Shown: positions 28,843-36,275 of the stretch, in pieces | Position numbering within the stretch: the first letter of the stretch is position 1 | How the letters are laid out: each line of letters begins with the position of its first letter | DNA from: Deltaproteobacteria bacterium | Lineage (GTDB): Bacteria; Desulfobacterota; Binatia; Binatales; Binataceae | Length of the DNA: 64,000 nucleotides | Assembly: GCA_021780755.1 (NCBI GenBank) | Contig: JAJXYF010000027.1 | Coordinates: 62,001-126,000, forward strand | Reading direction: 5' to 3' | Notes under the pieces: model-generated | Told to the model about the DNA's origin: nothing | The model's database searches: none | What the model saw: only the letters and a program-made list of their open reading frames with translations | Program-made: the position numbers and the translations under genes

Positions 28843-29955
28843 TTAGTTCTCACCGTTAAGACTTTCGATACGTTCGCGGACGAGCCGGCCCATCGCCTTG
28901 CACCCCACCATTTTCGCGCCGGCGCCGGCGCCGAGGTCGCGCGTGCGGAAGCCGTCGCGCACCACGCCTTCGACCGCCTGCGTAATCAACTCGGCCTCCC
29001 CGCGCATGCCGAGCGAATGTTCGAGCAGCATCGCGGCCGAGAGTATGGCGGCCAGCGGGTTGGCCTCGTCGCGCCCCGCGATGTCGGGGGCGCTGCCGTG
29101 AATCGGCTCGTAGAGGCCGACGCGGTAGCCCGCGCTGTTCATTTCCTCACCGAGCGAAGCCGACGGCAGCAAGCCCATCGAACCGGCGAGCACGGAGGCT
29201 TCATCGGTCAGGATGTCGCCGAACATGTTCTCGGTGACGACCACGTCAAAGTCGCGCGGGCGGCGAATCAGATGCATCGCCATCGAATCAACGAGCTGAT
29301 GCTCGCACTTGACGTCGGGAAATTCTTTGCTCAGTTCGGTGGCGATTTCACGCCACAGGCGGGAGGTCGAGAGCACGTTGGCCTTGTCCACCGAGGTCAG
29401 TTTCTTGCGGCGATCGCGCGCCAGTTCGAATCCGTAGCGCAGCACGCGAGAGATCTCCTGCTCGGTATACGCACAGGTGTCCACCGCCTCGCGCCCGTCC
29501 TTGCCCTCGCGCCGTTCGCTCGGTTTGCCGTAATAGATGCCGCCGGTGAGTTCGCGGATCACGACCATATCGACGCCCGCGATAATCTCGGGCCGCAGCG
29601 GCGATGACGGCACCAGCTCCTTGACGGTCTTGACGGGGCGGAGGTTGGCGAAGAGACCGAGTTCCTTGCGCAATCCGAGGAGCGCCTGTTCGGGGCGCAC
29701 GGTGGCTTTCGGATCGTCCCACTTGGGACCGCCGACCGCGCCCAGCAGAATCGCGTCGCAATCACGCGCGGCGGCCAGCGTGTTATCGGGCAGCGGCGTG
29801 CCGAAGGCGTCAATCGCATGGCCGCCAATCGAGCCTTCTTTGAATTCGAGATCGACGGCGTCCCGGCGCGCGACCACCTTGAGCACTTGCAGGGCTTCGC
29901 CGACGACTTCGGGACCGATACCGTCACCTTTGAGCACTAATACTTTGTACGCCAT
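28843..29955 (-). CDS. leuB: 3-isopropylmalate dehydrogenase
   Basis: 370 residues. LeuB oxidises and decarboxylates 3-isopropylmalate to 2-oxoisocaproate with NAD+, the third step of leucine synthesis. Visible: LKGDGIGPEVVGEALQVL, substrate-binding LRKELGLFANLRP, MVVIRELTGGIYYGKP, the Lys in TSVDKANVL, metal ligands in ENMFGDILTDE, and YEPIHGSAPDIAG. The NAD-type loop is at SAPDIAG. The 277 bp between leuB and leuA (29956-30232) hold no gene; a TATGAT hexamer is present but lacks a good -35, so read-through from leuA is the likely source of transcription. Confidence 0.97.
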   Translation of the reverse strand: MAYKVLVLKGDGIGPEVVGEALQVLKVVARRDAVDLEFKEGSIGGHAIDAFGTPLPDNTLAAARDCDAILLGAVGGPKWDDPKATVRPEQALLGLRKELGLFANLRPVKTVKELVPSSPLRPEIIAGVDMVVIRELTGGIYYGKPSERREGKDGREAVDTCAYTEQEISRVLRYGFELARDRRKKLTSVDKANVLSTSRLWREIATELSKEFPDVKCEHQLVDSMAMHLIRRPRDFDVVVTENMFGDILTDEASVLAGSMGLLPSASLGEEMNSAGYRVGLYEPIHGSAPDIAGRDEANPLAAILSAAMLLEHSLGMRGEAELITQAVEGVVRDGFRTRDLGAGAGAKMVGCKAMGRLVRERIESLNGEN

Positions 29956-30232
29956 TACGAGATGCCAGAGCCTGGCCGCGAGTCATGCGGACCTGATGCA
30001 CTTCTCCGTGCGGGTGAAATTTCGTTTTTGCGATCGCGCACGGCACCGCGCAGGCGTGGCTGAAATCATAGCGGCGTCACGCGTCCGTGGCTCAGGATCA
30101 TCCTGCCATCGCGCCAATGCGCATACAAAAGAGGTGTCAAAATCTCCAAGATCAACGCATTAGCACTTAGCCCAAGTGCATCGCTCCGGCAAGCCCCTCC
30201 CCTTCCTTGGCGCCCACCCAAAACCAAAGCGG

Positions 30233-31801
30233 CTACGGGCCCTCGCTCGCCGGCTGGGCGACACGTTCGGCGCGCGCCTTCAGCCGATTGAGCGCGTTGA
30301 CCAGCGCGAGCGCACTCGCCATCACGATGTCGCTATGCGCGCCCTGGCCGGCGACCGTCATGCCATTTTCGCGGACCAGGCACGAGACTTCGCCGAGCGC
30401 GTCGGTGCCGCCGGTGATCGCCTTGACCGAGTAGCGTTCGAGCGTCGGCGTGATGCCAGCGATTTTGTAGATCGCCTTGTAGCAGGCATCCACCATGCCG
30501 TCGCCGGTCGCGTCAGCGTTGCGCTCGGCGCCCGCCACTCGCATCGTGACCTCGGCGCGCGGCGTGGTGCGGCTCGAGGAGGTGACGATCAGATCGACCA
30601 GCTCGAACTGGTCGGCGGTGCGGCGGCTCTCTTCGTTGGCGAGCGCGAGAATATCGTCGTCATAGACGATCTTCTTCTTGTCGCAAAGCTCCTTGAACGC
30701 GGCGAAGGCCTTTTGCACGTCGATCGTCAGCGGATCGACGCCCAGCTCCTCGAGCCGGTTGACGAACGCATGGCGCCCCGAATGTTTGCCGAGGACCAGC
30801 TTGTTCGACGGGATCCCGATGTCCTCGGGCTTCATGATCTCGTAGGTCAGCTTGTTCTTCAGCACGCCGTCCTGATGGATTCCGGCTTCGTGCGCGAACG
30901 CATTGTCGCCGACGATCGGCTTGTTGGGCGGTACCGGCTGCCCGATGATTTGCGAGAGCAGGCGCGAGGCCGGATAGATTTGCCGCGTCTCGATGCCGGT
31001 GCGCGCTTGCATCAGATCGTGACGCGTCTTCAGCGCCATCACGACTTCTTCCATCGAGGTGTTGCCCGCGCGTTCGCCGATGCCGTTGATGGTGCATTCG
31101 ACCTGGCGCGCACCGTTGCGGATCGCGGCGAGCGAGTTGGCCACCGCCAGCCCCAGGTCGTTATGGCAGTGGGCGCTCCAGATGACCTTATCGGCACCGG
31201 GCACGCGCTCGCGCATGAATGCGAACATGCGGCCGAATTCCTCGGGGATCGCGTGGCCAGTGGTATCGGGCAGATTGATGATGCGCGCGCCCGCGCGGAT
31301 CACCTCGGTGCAGATCTTAGCCATGAAGTCCCAGTCGCTGCGCGAAGCGTCCTCGCACGAGAACTCGATATGGTCGAGATGCTGCTTGGCGCGCGTCACC
31401 GCCCAGGTCGCCGCGTCGAGTACATCCTCACGCGTCATGTTGAGCTTGTACTTCATGTGGATTTCGGAAGTCGCGATGAAGATATGCACGCCCGGCCGCC
31501 GGGCCTTCTCGACCGCGCGCAGCGCCTGATCGACGTCTTCCTCGCGCGTCCTTGAAAGGCTGAGCACGGTCGGATTGCTCATCGCTTCGGCGACGCGGCG
31601 CACCGATTCGAAGTCGCCGGGCGACGACGCGGCAAAGCCGGCTTCGATGATGTCAACATTCAGGCGCTCGAGTTGACGCGCGATCGCGACCTTCTCCTCG
31701 ACGTTCATGGTGCAGCCGGGCGCCTGCTCGCCGTCGCGCAGGGTGGTGTCGAAGATGCGGACGTAATCGGCGGCAGGCTGATCGGTGTGGGTCGTGACCA
31801 T
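30233..31801 (-). CDS. leuA: 2-isopropylmalate synthase
   Basis: 522 residues, the LeuA type 1 form. It condenses 2-oxoisovalerate with acetyl-CoA, the committed and leucine-inhibited step. Visible: VRIFDTTLRDGEQAPG with the catalytic Arg and metal Asp, ATSEIHMKYKL, the metal-binding WSAHCHNDLGLAVAN with HxH, ECTINGIGERAGNTS, GDNAFAHEAGIHQDG, and a C-terminal regulatory domain ending near GQGAHSDIVMASALALVNA. The ATG is preceded by GAGGGAG at a fair distance. Transcription starts from a promoter just past pssA and passes through a leucine attenuator. Confidence 0.97.
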   Translation of the reverse strand: MVTTHTDQPAADYVRIFDTTLRDGEQAPGCTMNVEEKVAIARQLERLNVDIIEAGFAASSPGDFESVRRVAEAMSNPTVLSLSRTREEDVDQALRAVEKARRPGVHIFIATSEIHMKYKLNMTREDVLDAATWAVTRAKQHLDHIEFSCEDASRSDWDFMAKICTEVIRAGARIINLPDTTGHAIPEEFGRMFAFMRERVPGADKVIWSAHCHNDLGLAVANSLAAIRNGARQVECTINGIGERAGNTSMEEVVMALKTRHDLMQARTGIETRQIYPASRLLSQIIGQPVPPNKPIVGDNAFAHEAGIHQDGVLKNKLTYEIMKPEDIGIPSNKLVLGKHSGRHAFVNRLEELGVDPLTIDVQKAFAAFKELCDKKKIVYDDDILALANEESRRTADQFELVDLIVTSSSRTTPRAEVTMRVAGAERNADATGDGMVDACYKAIYKIAGITPTLERYSVKAITGGTDALGEVSCLVRENGMTVAGQGAHSDIVMASALALVNALNRLKARAERVAQPASEGP

Positions 31802-31858
31802 TAAAATTCTCCCTCGTTTGACGCCCCGTGAGGGCCGGGCCGGCGAACCGCGCGCTCC

Positions 31859-31905
31859 AAAAAAGAAAACGCCCCGGGTCGGCTGCTCGGTCCACCCGGG
31901 GCGTT
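31859..31905 (-). terminator. Attenuator terminator upstream of leuA
   Basis: A perfect 12-bp stem AACGCCCCGGGT/ACCCGGGGCGTT (arms 31868-31879 and 31894-31905) with a 14-nt loop, followed on the minus strand by TTCTTTTTT (31867-31859). It lies between the leader peptide stop and the leuA start, so transcription ends here unless the competing pairing forms. Its 5' arm can pair instead with the end of the leader-peptide coding region. Confidence 0.9.
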
Positions 31906-31999
31906 GATCTCAAAGTTTCAAGCCTTGTGTCAGGCCTGCACCTCAACGCCGGCGGCGTGGGCCCACCTAAGGGCCAGAATAAGTAGCAGTTCGAGGTGC
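31900..31999 (-). promoter_or_regulatory. Mutually exclusive RNA arms of the leuA attenuator
   Basis: Three perfect complementary pairings are visible in the minus-strand transcript. Arm 1, GCACCTC at 31999-31993 (covering the first Leu codon), pairs with GAGGTGC at 31944-31938. Arm 2, GGCGTTGA at 31950-31943, pairs with TCAACGCC at 31907-31900. That last segment overlaps the 5' arm of the terminator. So a ribosome stalled on Leu codons masks arm 1, frees arm 2 to capture the terminator arm and lets leuA be transcribed; fast translation restores 1:2 and the terminator. This is the classical 1:2, 2:3, 3:4 logic. Confidence 0.85.
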
Positions 32000-32013
32000 G
32001 GACGCTTACGCAT
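31930..32013 (-). CDS. leuL: leu leader peptide (27 codons, Leu-rich)
   Basis: A short frame with ATG at 32013-32011 and TGA at 31932-31930. The core LELLLILAL has six leucines in nine residues, encoded by CTC, CTG, CTA, CTT, CTG and CTT, so several Leu-tRNAs are tested. The frame is followed by a perfect intrinsic terminator and contains two of the attenuator arms. In-frame ATGs at 32022 and 32019 overlap the -10 box and are probably not transcribed. The inferred transcription start falls at about 32014, on the ATG itself, so this may be translated as a leaderless message. Role: senses charged Leu-tRNA and controls leuA. Confidence 0.85.
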   Translation of the reverse strand: MRKRPHLELLLILALRWAHAAGVEVQA

Positions 32014-32020
32014 TGGCATC

Positions 32021-32050
32021 ATTGTAGGCGGGAGTCCGAACTCCCGTCAA
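32021..32050 (-). promoter_or_regulatory. Promoter of the leuA leader
   Basis: TTGACG (32045-32050) and TACAAT (32021-32026) on the minus strand, 18 bp apart, each matching 5/6 of sigma-70 consensus. The spacer holds an inverted repeat GGGAGT-N4-ACTCCC (32030-32045). The -35 box is about 20 bp past the pssA stop, so leuA has its own start although the upstream ilv-psd-pssA genes run the same way. Confidence 0.7.
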
Positions 32051-32069
32051 CCCTTGGTTGCGACGCGGG

Positions 32070-32969
32070 TCAGAGCACGGCGTCAGCGTCGTCGTGAACC
32101 TGATCGTGCGCGGCCTCCGCGTCGGATGCGTTTGCGGGCCCGGACTCGAGCGGATGGAGGAACGGGAGCTTTTGAATACGCTCGCCGCGTATGAAGAGGA
32201 TCGGGCCGGAAGCGACGTAGGCGAGGGCCAGGATGAAGAACGTGAACTGCGGCATCGCGAGAAACATCGCGGCAACCACCAGCACGCCGGCCATCATTTC
32301 GACTTGCGCGCGCTTGCGTGGATGGATCGATTTGAAGCTCGGATAGGGCACGCTCGAGATCATCAGGACGGCCAGCAGCAGCGTCATCGGCGCCATCAGG
32401 GCGCATAGCGTGCGCGGAGAACTCAACTCGAAATAGCTGTAGGTCAGCGCGCATCCGGCAATCAGAATGGCGGCGCCGGGGACCGGCAATCCGGTGAAGC
32501 GGCGTTTGTCGGTGCTGCCGGTCTGAACGTTGAAGCGCGCCAGTCGCAGCGCCGCGCATACCACGTACAGCCCGCAAATAACGATCGCGAAAGTGCCCAG
32601 CGGCTTCAGCGCCCAGCTATACATCAGGCCGGCCGGTGCGACGCCGAAGGCGACTACGTCGGAGAGGCTATCGTACTCGACGCCGAACTGGCTCGAGGAG
32701 TGCGACAGGCGCGCGACGCGACCGTCGAGGCCGTCGCAGATGAAGGCGATCGCGATCATCACGGCGGCCAGTTCGAAGTGGGAATTGATCGACGAGATCA
32801 ACGAGTAGAAGCCGGCGAGCAGTCCGAGTGAAGTGATGGTGGCGGGGACCATGAAGACGCCGCGGCGCAGCGGATCGGCCATCTTCTTTCTCTGCATTTT
32901 TAACCGCCCCGAGATGAGACGCAGGCGCGCGCGGCTTTCGAATTGGCGGCGCGATTCGTTGCGATTCAT
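32070..32969 (-). CDS. pssA: CDP-diacylglycerol-serine O-phosphatidyltransferase
   Basis: 299 residues, the membrane (type II) PssA. It makes phosphatidylserine from CDP-diacylglycerol and serine. The CDP-alcohol phosphotransferase signature is complete: DGLDGRVARLSHSSSQFG followed by EYDSLSD, giving the D-x2-D-G-x2-A-R-x8-G-x3-D-x3-D pattern. About seven membrane helices follow a basic N-terminus; the acidic C-terminal tail is cytosolic. Its ATG overlaps the psd stop by 4 bp, so the two enzymes of phosphatidylethanolamine synthesis are coupled. Confidence 0.95.
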   Translation of the reverse strand: MNRNESRRQFESRARLRLISGRLKMQRKKMADPLRRGVFMVPATITSLGLLAGFYSLISSINSHFELAAVMIAIAFICDGLDGRVARLSHSSSQFGVEYDSLSDVVAFGVAPAGLMYSWALKPLGTFAIVICGLYVVCAALRLARFNVQTGSTDKRRFTGLPVPGAAILIAGCALTYSYFELSSPRTLCALMAPMTLLLAVLMISSVPYPSFKSIHPRKRAQVEMMAGVLVVAAMFLAMPQFTFFILALAYVASGPILFIRGERIQKLPFLHPLESGPANASDAEAAHDQVHDDADAVL

Positions 32970-33676
32970 TGCGGTAGTTCTCCGATTACACTTTCGCCGG
33001 CGCTGACGCGGTCGCCCGCGCGCACCGTGACCCGGTACGCGAGCGGCATGAAATGATCGACGCGGCTGCCGAACATGATCAAGCCGATGCGCTGGCCGCG
33101 CGCCACCCGGTCATGCGGGTGGATGCGGCAGACGATGCGCCGCGCGAGGTAGCCCGCGATTTGCATTATCGCATAACGGCGGCCGGCGGTGTCGGCGAAG
33201 GTGATCAGATTGCGCTCGTTATGCTCGTTGGCGTCGTCGCGAAAGGCCGCGCGGAATTCACCGGCGGTGTGCGCTACGCTGACCACTTCGCCCGCCGCCG
33301 GCGCGCGGTTGACGTGAACGTTGAGCGGCGACATGAAGACCGAGACGCGGCGGAACTGCTCGCCCGATTGGTCGCCCGGCAGAGGACATTCGCGAATATC
33401 GGTGACCTTGCCGTCGGCCGCCGAGAGGACCGAATTCTCGGGGCTGAGCGAAGTGCGATCGGGGTCGCGGAAAAACGCGCCAATCGCGAGCGCGATTATC
33501 AACGCGAGTGCCGCCAGCCAATGCAGGCCGAACGCGAGCAGAACGAGCGTGATCGCCAGCGCGACGAGGCTGAGCGGCATCCCTTCGGGTGCGATGCCGA
33601 TCGCCGCGGCGAGTCGTCCGATAAATCCCACTGGTGCCGGAACGCTCACGATGTCGTTGGCATCGGCCAACGCCAT
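32966..33676 (-). CDS. psd: Phosphatidylserine decarboxylase (short, PSD-A-like form)
   Basis: 236 residues. It converts phosphatidylserine to phosphatidylethanolamine. Two hydrophobic helices near residues 35-66 anchor it, followed by FFRDPDR, SAADGKV, FMSPLNVHVNRAP and the C-terminal IMFGSRVDHFMP. The Gly-Ser there is the self-cleavage site that makes the pyruvoyl group, in the short archaeal-type family rather than the E. coli LGST type. It directly follows ilvC (adjacent bases) and overlaps pssA by 4 bp, the same order as in Geobacter-type genomes. Confidence 0.94.
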   Translation of the reverse strand: MALADANDIVSVPAPVGFIGRLAAAIGIAPEGMPLSLVALAITLVLLAFGLHWLAALALIIALAIGAFFRDPDRTSLSPENSVLSAADGKVTDIRECPLPGDQSGEQFRRVSVFMSPLNVHVNRAPAAGEVVSVAHTAGEFRAAFRDDANEHNERNLITFADTAGRRYAIMQIAGYLARRIVCRIHPHDRVARGQRIGLIMFGSRVDHFMPLAYRVTVRAGDRVSAGESVIGELPQ

Positions 33677-34693
33677 TTAGTTCCGGCTGCGATCGACCAG
33701 CCGGTCGCTGCCGAGCCACGGCATGAAGGAGCGCAGCTTGCGCCCGACTTCCTCGACCGGATGGGTCTCGGCCTCCTTGCGCAGCCGCTTGAAATTCGGC
33801 AGGCCGGCGCGATACTCCGCGATCCATTCGTTGGCGAATTTGCCCGACTGGATGTCCGCGAGGATCTGCTTCATCGCGGCGCGCGTGCCCTCGTTGACCA
33901 CGCGTTTGCCGCGCGTCATGTCACCGAACTCGGCGGTGTTGCTAATCGAGTAGCGCATGTTCGCGATGCCGCCTTCGTAGATCAGATCGACGATCAGCTT
34001 GACCTCGTGGAGGCATTCGAAGTACGCCATTTCGGGCGCATAGCCGGCTTCCACCAGGGTCTCGTAGCCCGCGCGAATCAGTTCCGTCAGGCCGCCGCAC
34101 AAGACCGACTGCTCGCCGAAGAGGTCGGTTTCGGTCTCTTCGCGAAAGCTCGTTTCGATAACCGCCGCGCGTCCGCCGCCAATCGCGCAACCGTAGGCGA
34201 GTCCGATTTTCTCGGTGTCGCCCGAAGGGTTCTGCTCAATCGCGAGCAGGCACGGCACGCCGCGGCCCTTGACGAATTCGGAGCGCACCAGATGGCCGGG
34301 GCCCTTGGGCGCGATCATGAACACGTTCACGTCCTTGGGCGGCTGGACGAATTTGAAATGGATATTGAAGCCGTGGCCGAAGGCGAGGTATTTGCCCTTG
34401 GTCATGTGCGGCGCGATTTCGTCCTTGTAGATATCGCCCGCCATCTCGTCGGGCACCAGCACCATGATGATGTCGGCTTCCTTGGCGGCCTCGGCGGTTT
34501 CGAGCACGTGCAGACCCTGCTTGGCGGCCTTGTCCCAGGTGGGGCTGCCCTTGCGCAGGCCGACGCGAACGTCCATGCCGCTGTCGCGCAGGTTGAGAGC
34601 GTGGGCGTGACCCTGGCTGCCGAAGCCGAGGATTGCGATTTTCTTGGGCCGGAGCGCGCTCAGATCGGCGTCGCGATCGTAAAAGACTTTCAT
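33677..34693 (-). CDS. ilvC: Ketol-acid reductoisomerase (class I)
   Basis: 338 residues, class I length. It isomerises and reduces acetolactate or acetohydroxybutyrate in valine, isoleucine and leucine synthesis. Visible: the NADP Rossmann motif [19 protein letters not shown], the specificity loop [33 protein letters not shown], the catalytic Lys in [12 protein letters not shown], and metal-binding [12 protein letters not shown] with a later Glu in [11 protein letters not shown]. It is 21 bp after ilvH and abuts psd. Confidence 0.97.
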   Translation of the reverse strand: MKVFYDRDADLSALRPKKIAILGFGSQGHAHALNLRDSGMDVRVGLRKGSPTWDKAAKQGLHVLETAEAAKEADIIMVLVPDEMAGDIYKDEIAPHMTKGKYLAFGHGFNIHFKFVQPPKDVNVFMIAPKGPGHLVRSEFVKGRGVPCLLAIEQNPSGDTEKIGLAYGCAIGGGRAAVIETSFREETETDLFGEQSVLCGGLTELIRAGYETLVEAGYAPEMAYFECLHEVKLIVDLIYEGGIANMRYSISNTAEFGDMTRGKRVVNEGTRAAMKQILADIQSGKFANEWIAEYRAGLPNFKRLRKEAETHPVEEVGRKLRSFMPWLGSDRLVDRSRN

Positions 34694-34714
34694 CTTGATT
34701 GTTCTCCCGAGAGC

Positions 34715-35233
34715 TTATTCTTTGGCGTGGCGATGGTTGTTGGTTTCGAGCTGGACCGTACGCGCCAACGCGATTTTCCCTGTGCGCACGATTTCCTTGA
34801 TCCCGAGCGGCCGCACCAGCGCGATGAACGCCTTGATCTTGCCGCTGTCGCCGGTCACCTCGACCGTCACCGAACGCTGTCCGATATCGACCACGTGGGC
34901 GCGGAACGCGTTGACGATGGTATCGAGCTCGATGCGCGTGCGCTCGTCCACCGCGAGCTTGACCATCACGAGTTCGCGATCGACCGTCTCGACATCTTTG
35001 AAGTCGGTTACCTTGATGACCGAGACGAGCTTGTTAAGCTGCTTGTTGATCTGCTCGAGGATCTGGTCGTCACCGGTCGCGACAACCACCATCCGCGAGA
35101 CCGTCGGATCGAGCGGATCCTCGTTGACGGTCAACGATTCTATGTTGAAGCCGCGGCTCGAGAAGAGGCCGGCGACGCGAGAGAGCACGCCGAATTCGTT
35201 TTCGACCAGTACCGATATCGTATGACTTGGCAT
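34715..35233 (-). CDS. ilvH: Acetolactate synthase regulatory (small) subunit
   Basis: 172 residues, typical IlvH/IlvN. The N-terminal ACT domain (HTISVLVENEFGVLSRVAGLF, FNIESLTVNEDPLDPT) binds valine for feedback control of the catalytic subunit. The C-terminal domain includes RELVMVKLAVDERTR and FIALVRPLGIKEIVRTG. The catalytic subunit gene ilvB, which usually precedes it, is absent; the upstream neighbour is the DUF465 gene. The large subunit must be encoded elsewhere. Confidence 0.95.
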   Translation of the reverse strand: MPSHTISVLVENEFGVLSRVAGLFSSRGFNIESLTVNEDPLDPTVSRMVVVATGDDQILEQINKQLNKLVSVIKVTDFKDVETVDRELVMVKLAVDERTRIELDTIVNAFRAHVVDIGQRSVTVEVTGDSGKIKAFIALVRPLGIKEIVRTGKIALARTVQLETNNHRHAKE

Positions 35234-35272
35234 CTCGTATGGGTGACCACGGCCGGCCTCTCAACTCCGCGG

Positions 35273-35506
35273 CTAATGTGCTCCGTCGTGCTGATGGCGA
35301 TTGAGCAGGTCCATCAGGCGGTCTTTCGAGGCCAGCTTCAGTTTCTGAATTCGTTTCTTTTCCAGTTCCTCTTCCGGAGTAAGGTACAGTTTGTTGCGAA
35401 AGGCTTCCAGTTGGTGCTTGAGTTCCAGGTGTTCCTGATACAGCCCTCTCAGCTCCTCATCATGAACCGCGTGTTGCTGGATCAACTCTTCCTCTCGGTG
35501 TTCCAT
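35273..35506 (-). CDS. DUF465 (YdcH-like) small helical protein
   Basis: 77 residues, highly charged, nearly all helix: EEELIQQHAVHDEELRGLYQ then LKHQLEAFRNK and EELEKKRIQKLKLASKDRLM. The HxxHDEEL followed by KLKDRL-type end is the DUF465 pattern, whose members form short coiled coils with no agreed function. It starts inside the 3' end of tsaB (47-bp overlap in another frame) and is 39 bp before ilvH, so it sits at the junction of the housekeeping cluster and the amino-acid cluster. Confidence 0.85.
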   Translation of the reverse strand: MEHREEELIQQHAVHDEELRGLYQEHLELKHQLEAFRNKLYLTPEEELEKKRIQKLKLASKDRLMDLLNRHQHDGAH

Positions 35507-36275
35507 GAGTCCCTTCTCCCGGGTTTAGGGCGATTGATTTGACGGACGCCTCGGGCGCGCGAACGTATAACGGCTCCACAGTGGCGGCGTCGTCCACATC
35601 ATCGCGCGCAACCCGCGCCGCGCCCAGCGCGGCGATGAAGCTCCCTTGATGCCATAATTCCGCTGCTCCAGCGACGGTCGCCCGCCCGCCGCGTCGTACG
35701 ACGAGTACACGTGCGTCTTCGGCTTTTGATTCTCCGACGAAGAGGACTTCGCCGGCGATGCGAGAGGCGAATTCATCGAGCGGAATTACCAGATCATCCG
35801 TTACTTTCTCTAGCGCATCGGAAACGACTGCGTAAAGAGAAGTGTAAACCTCTCCCTTGCGCGCGTCGAGGATCGGACAGATTTTCGTCCCGGGGCGAGC
35901 GGCGGGAGTGCCGGAGCCGCACAGGGCGATCGCGTCTAGAGAGGAAATTCCTACAATTCGGATACGAGCGCCAGCCGCAATGCCTTTGGCGTAGCTAAGG
36001 CCCACCCGGAGGCCGGTAAATGAGCCCGGGCCAGTCCCGACCGCAATCGCGGATAAGTCGCGAATTCCGATGCCGGCCGCGCGCAGAAGTTCATCGACTG
36101 CCGCGGGCAGATCCGCTCCGTGGGACTTAACTGGCTGGGCGATTGCCGCGAGCACTCGGCCTCCGCTCACGACTCCGAGGCGGGCCACCCCGCTGCCGGT
36201 ATCGAGGCCCAGAACCGGGCCGACCTCCACGCCGGCCGCGAACAGCGGCTCAGCCGATAATACGCGATATATCAT
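35460..36275 (-). CDS. tsaB: tRNA threonylcarbamoyladenosine biosynthesis protein TsaB
   Basis: About 271 residues. TsaB is the ASKHA-fold partner of TsaD in making the t6A37 modification of ANN-decoding tRNAs. Visible: VLGLDTGSGVARLGVV, HGADLPAAVDELL, the diagnostic GTGPGSFTGLRVGLSYAKG, and DARKGEVYTSLY. The first ATG overlaps the end of rseP by 26 bp; a GTG at 36230 just before EVGPVLGLD is an alternative start that removes the overlap. The C-terminal 20 residues are Gly/Arg/Pro-rich and overlap the DUF465 gene. Confidence 0.92.
   Translation of the reverse strand: MIYRVLSAEPLFAAGVEVGPVLGLDTGSGVARLGVVSGGRVLAAIAQPVKSHGADLPAAVDELLRAAGIGIRDLSAIAVGTGPGSFTGLRVGLSYAKGIAAGARIRIVGISSLDAIALCGSGTPAARPGTKICPILDARKGEVYTSLYAVVSDALEKVTDDLVIPLDEFASRIAGEVLFVGESKAEDARVLVVRRGGRATVAGAAELWHQGSFIAALGAARVARDDVDDAATVEPLYVRAPEASVKSIALNPGEGTHGTPRGRVDPATRGS

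Noticed and set aside
33053..35542. Plus-strand frame of more than 800 codons opposite psd, ilvC and ilvH
   Set aside because: Antisense to three conserved genes, biased composition, no recognisable domain.
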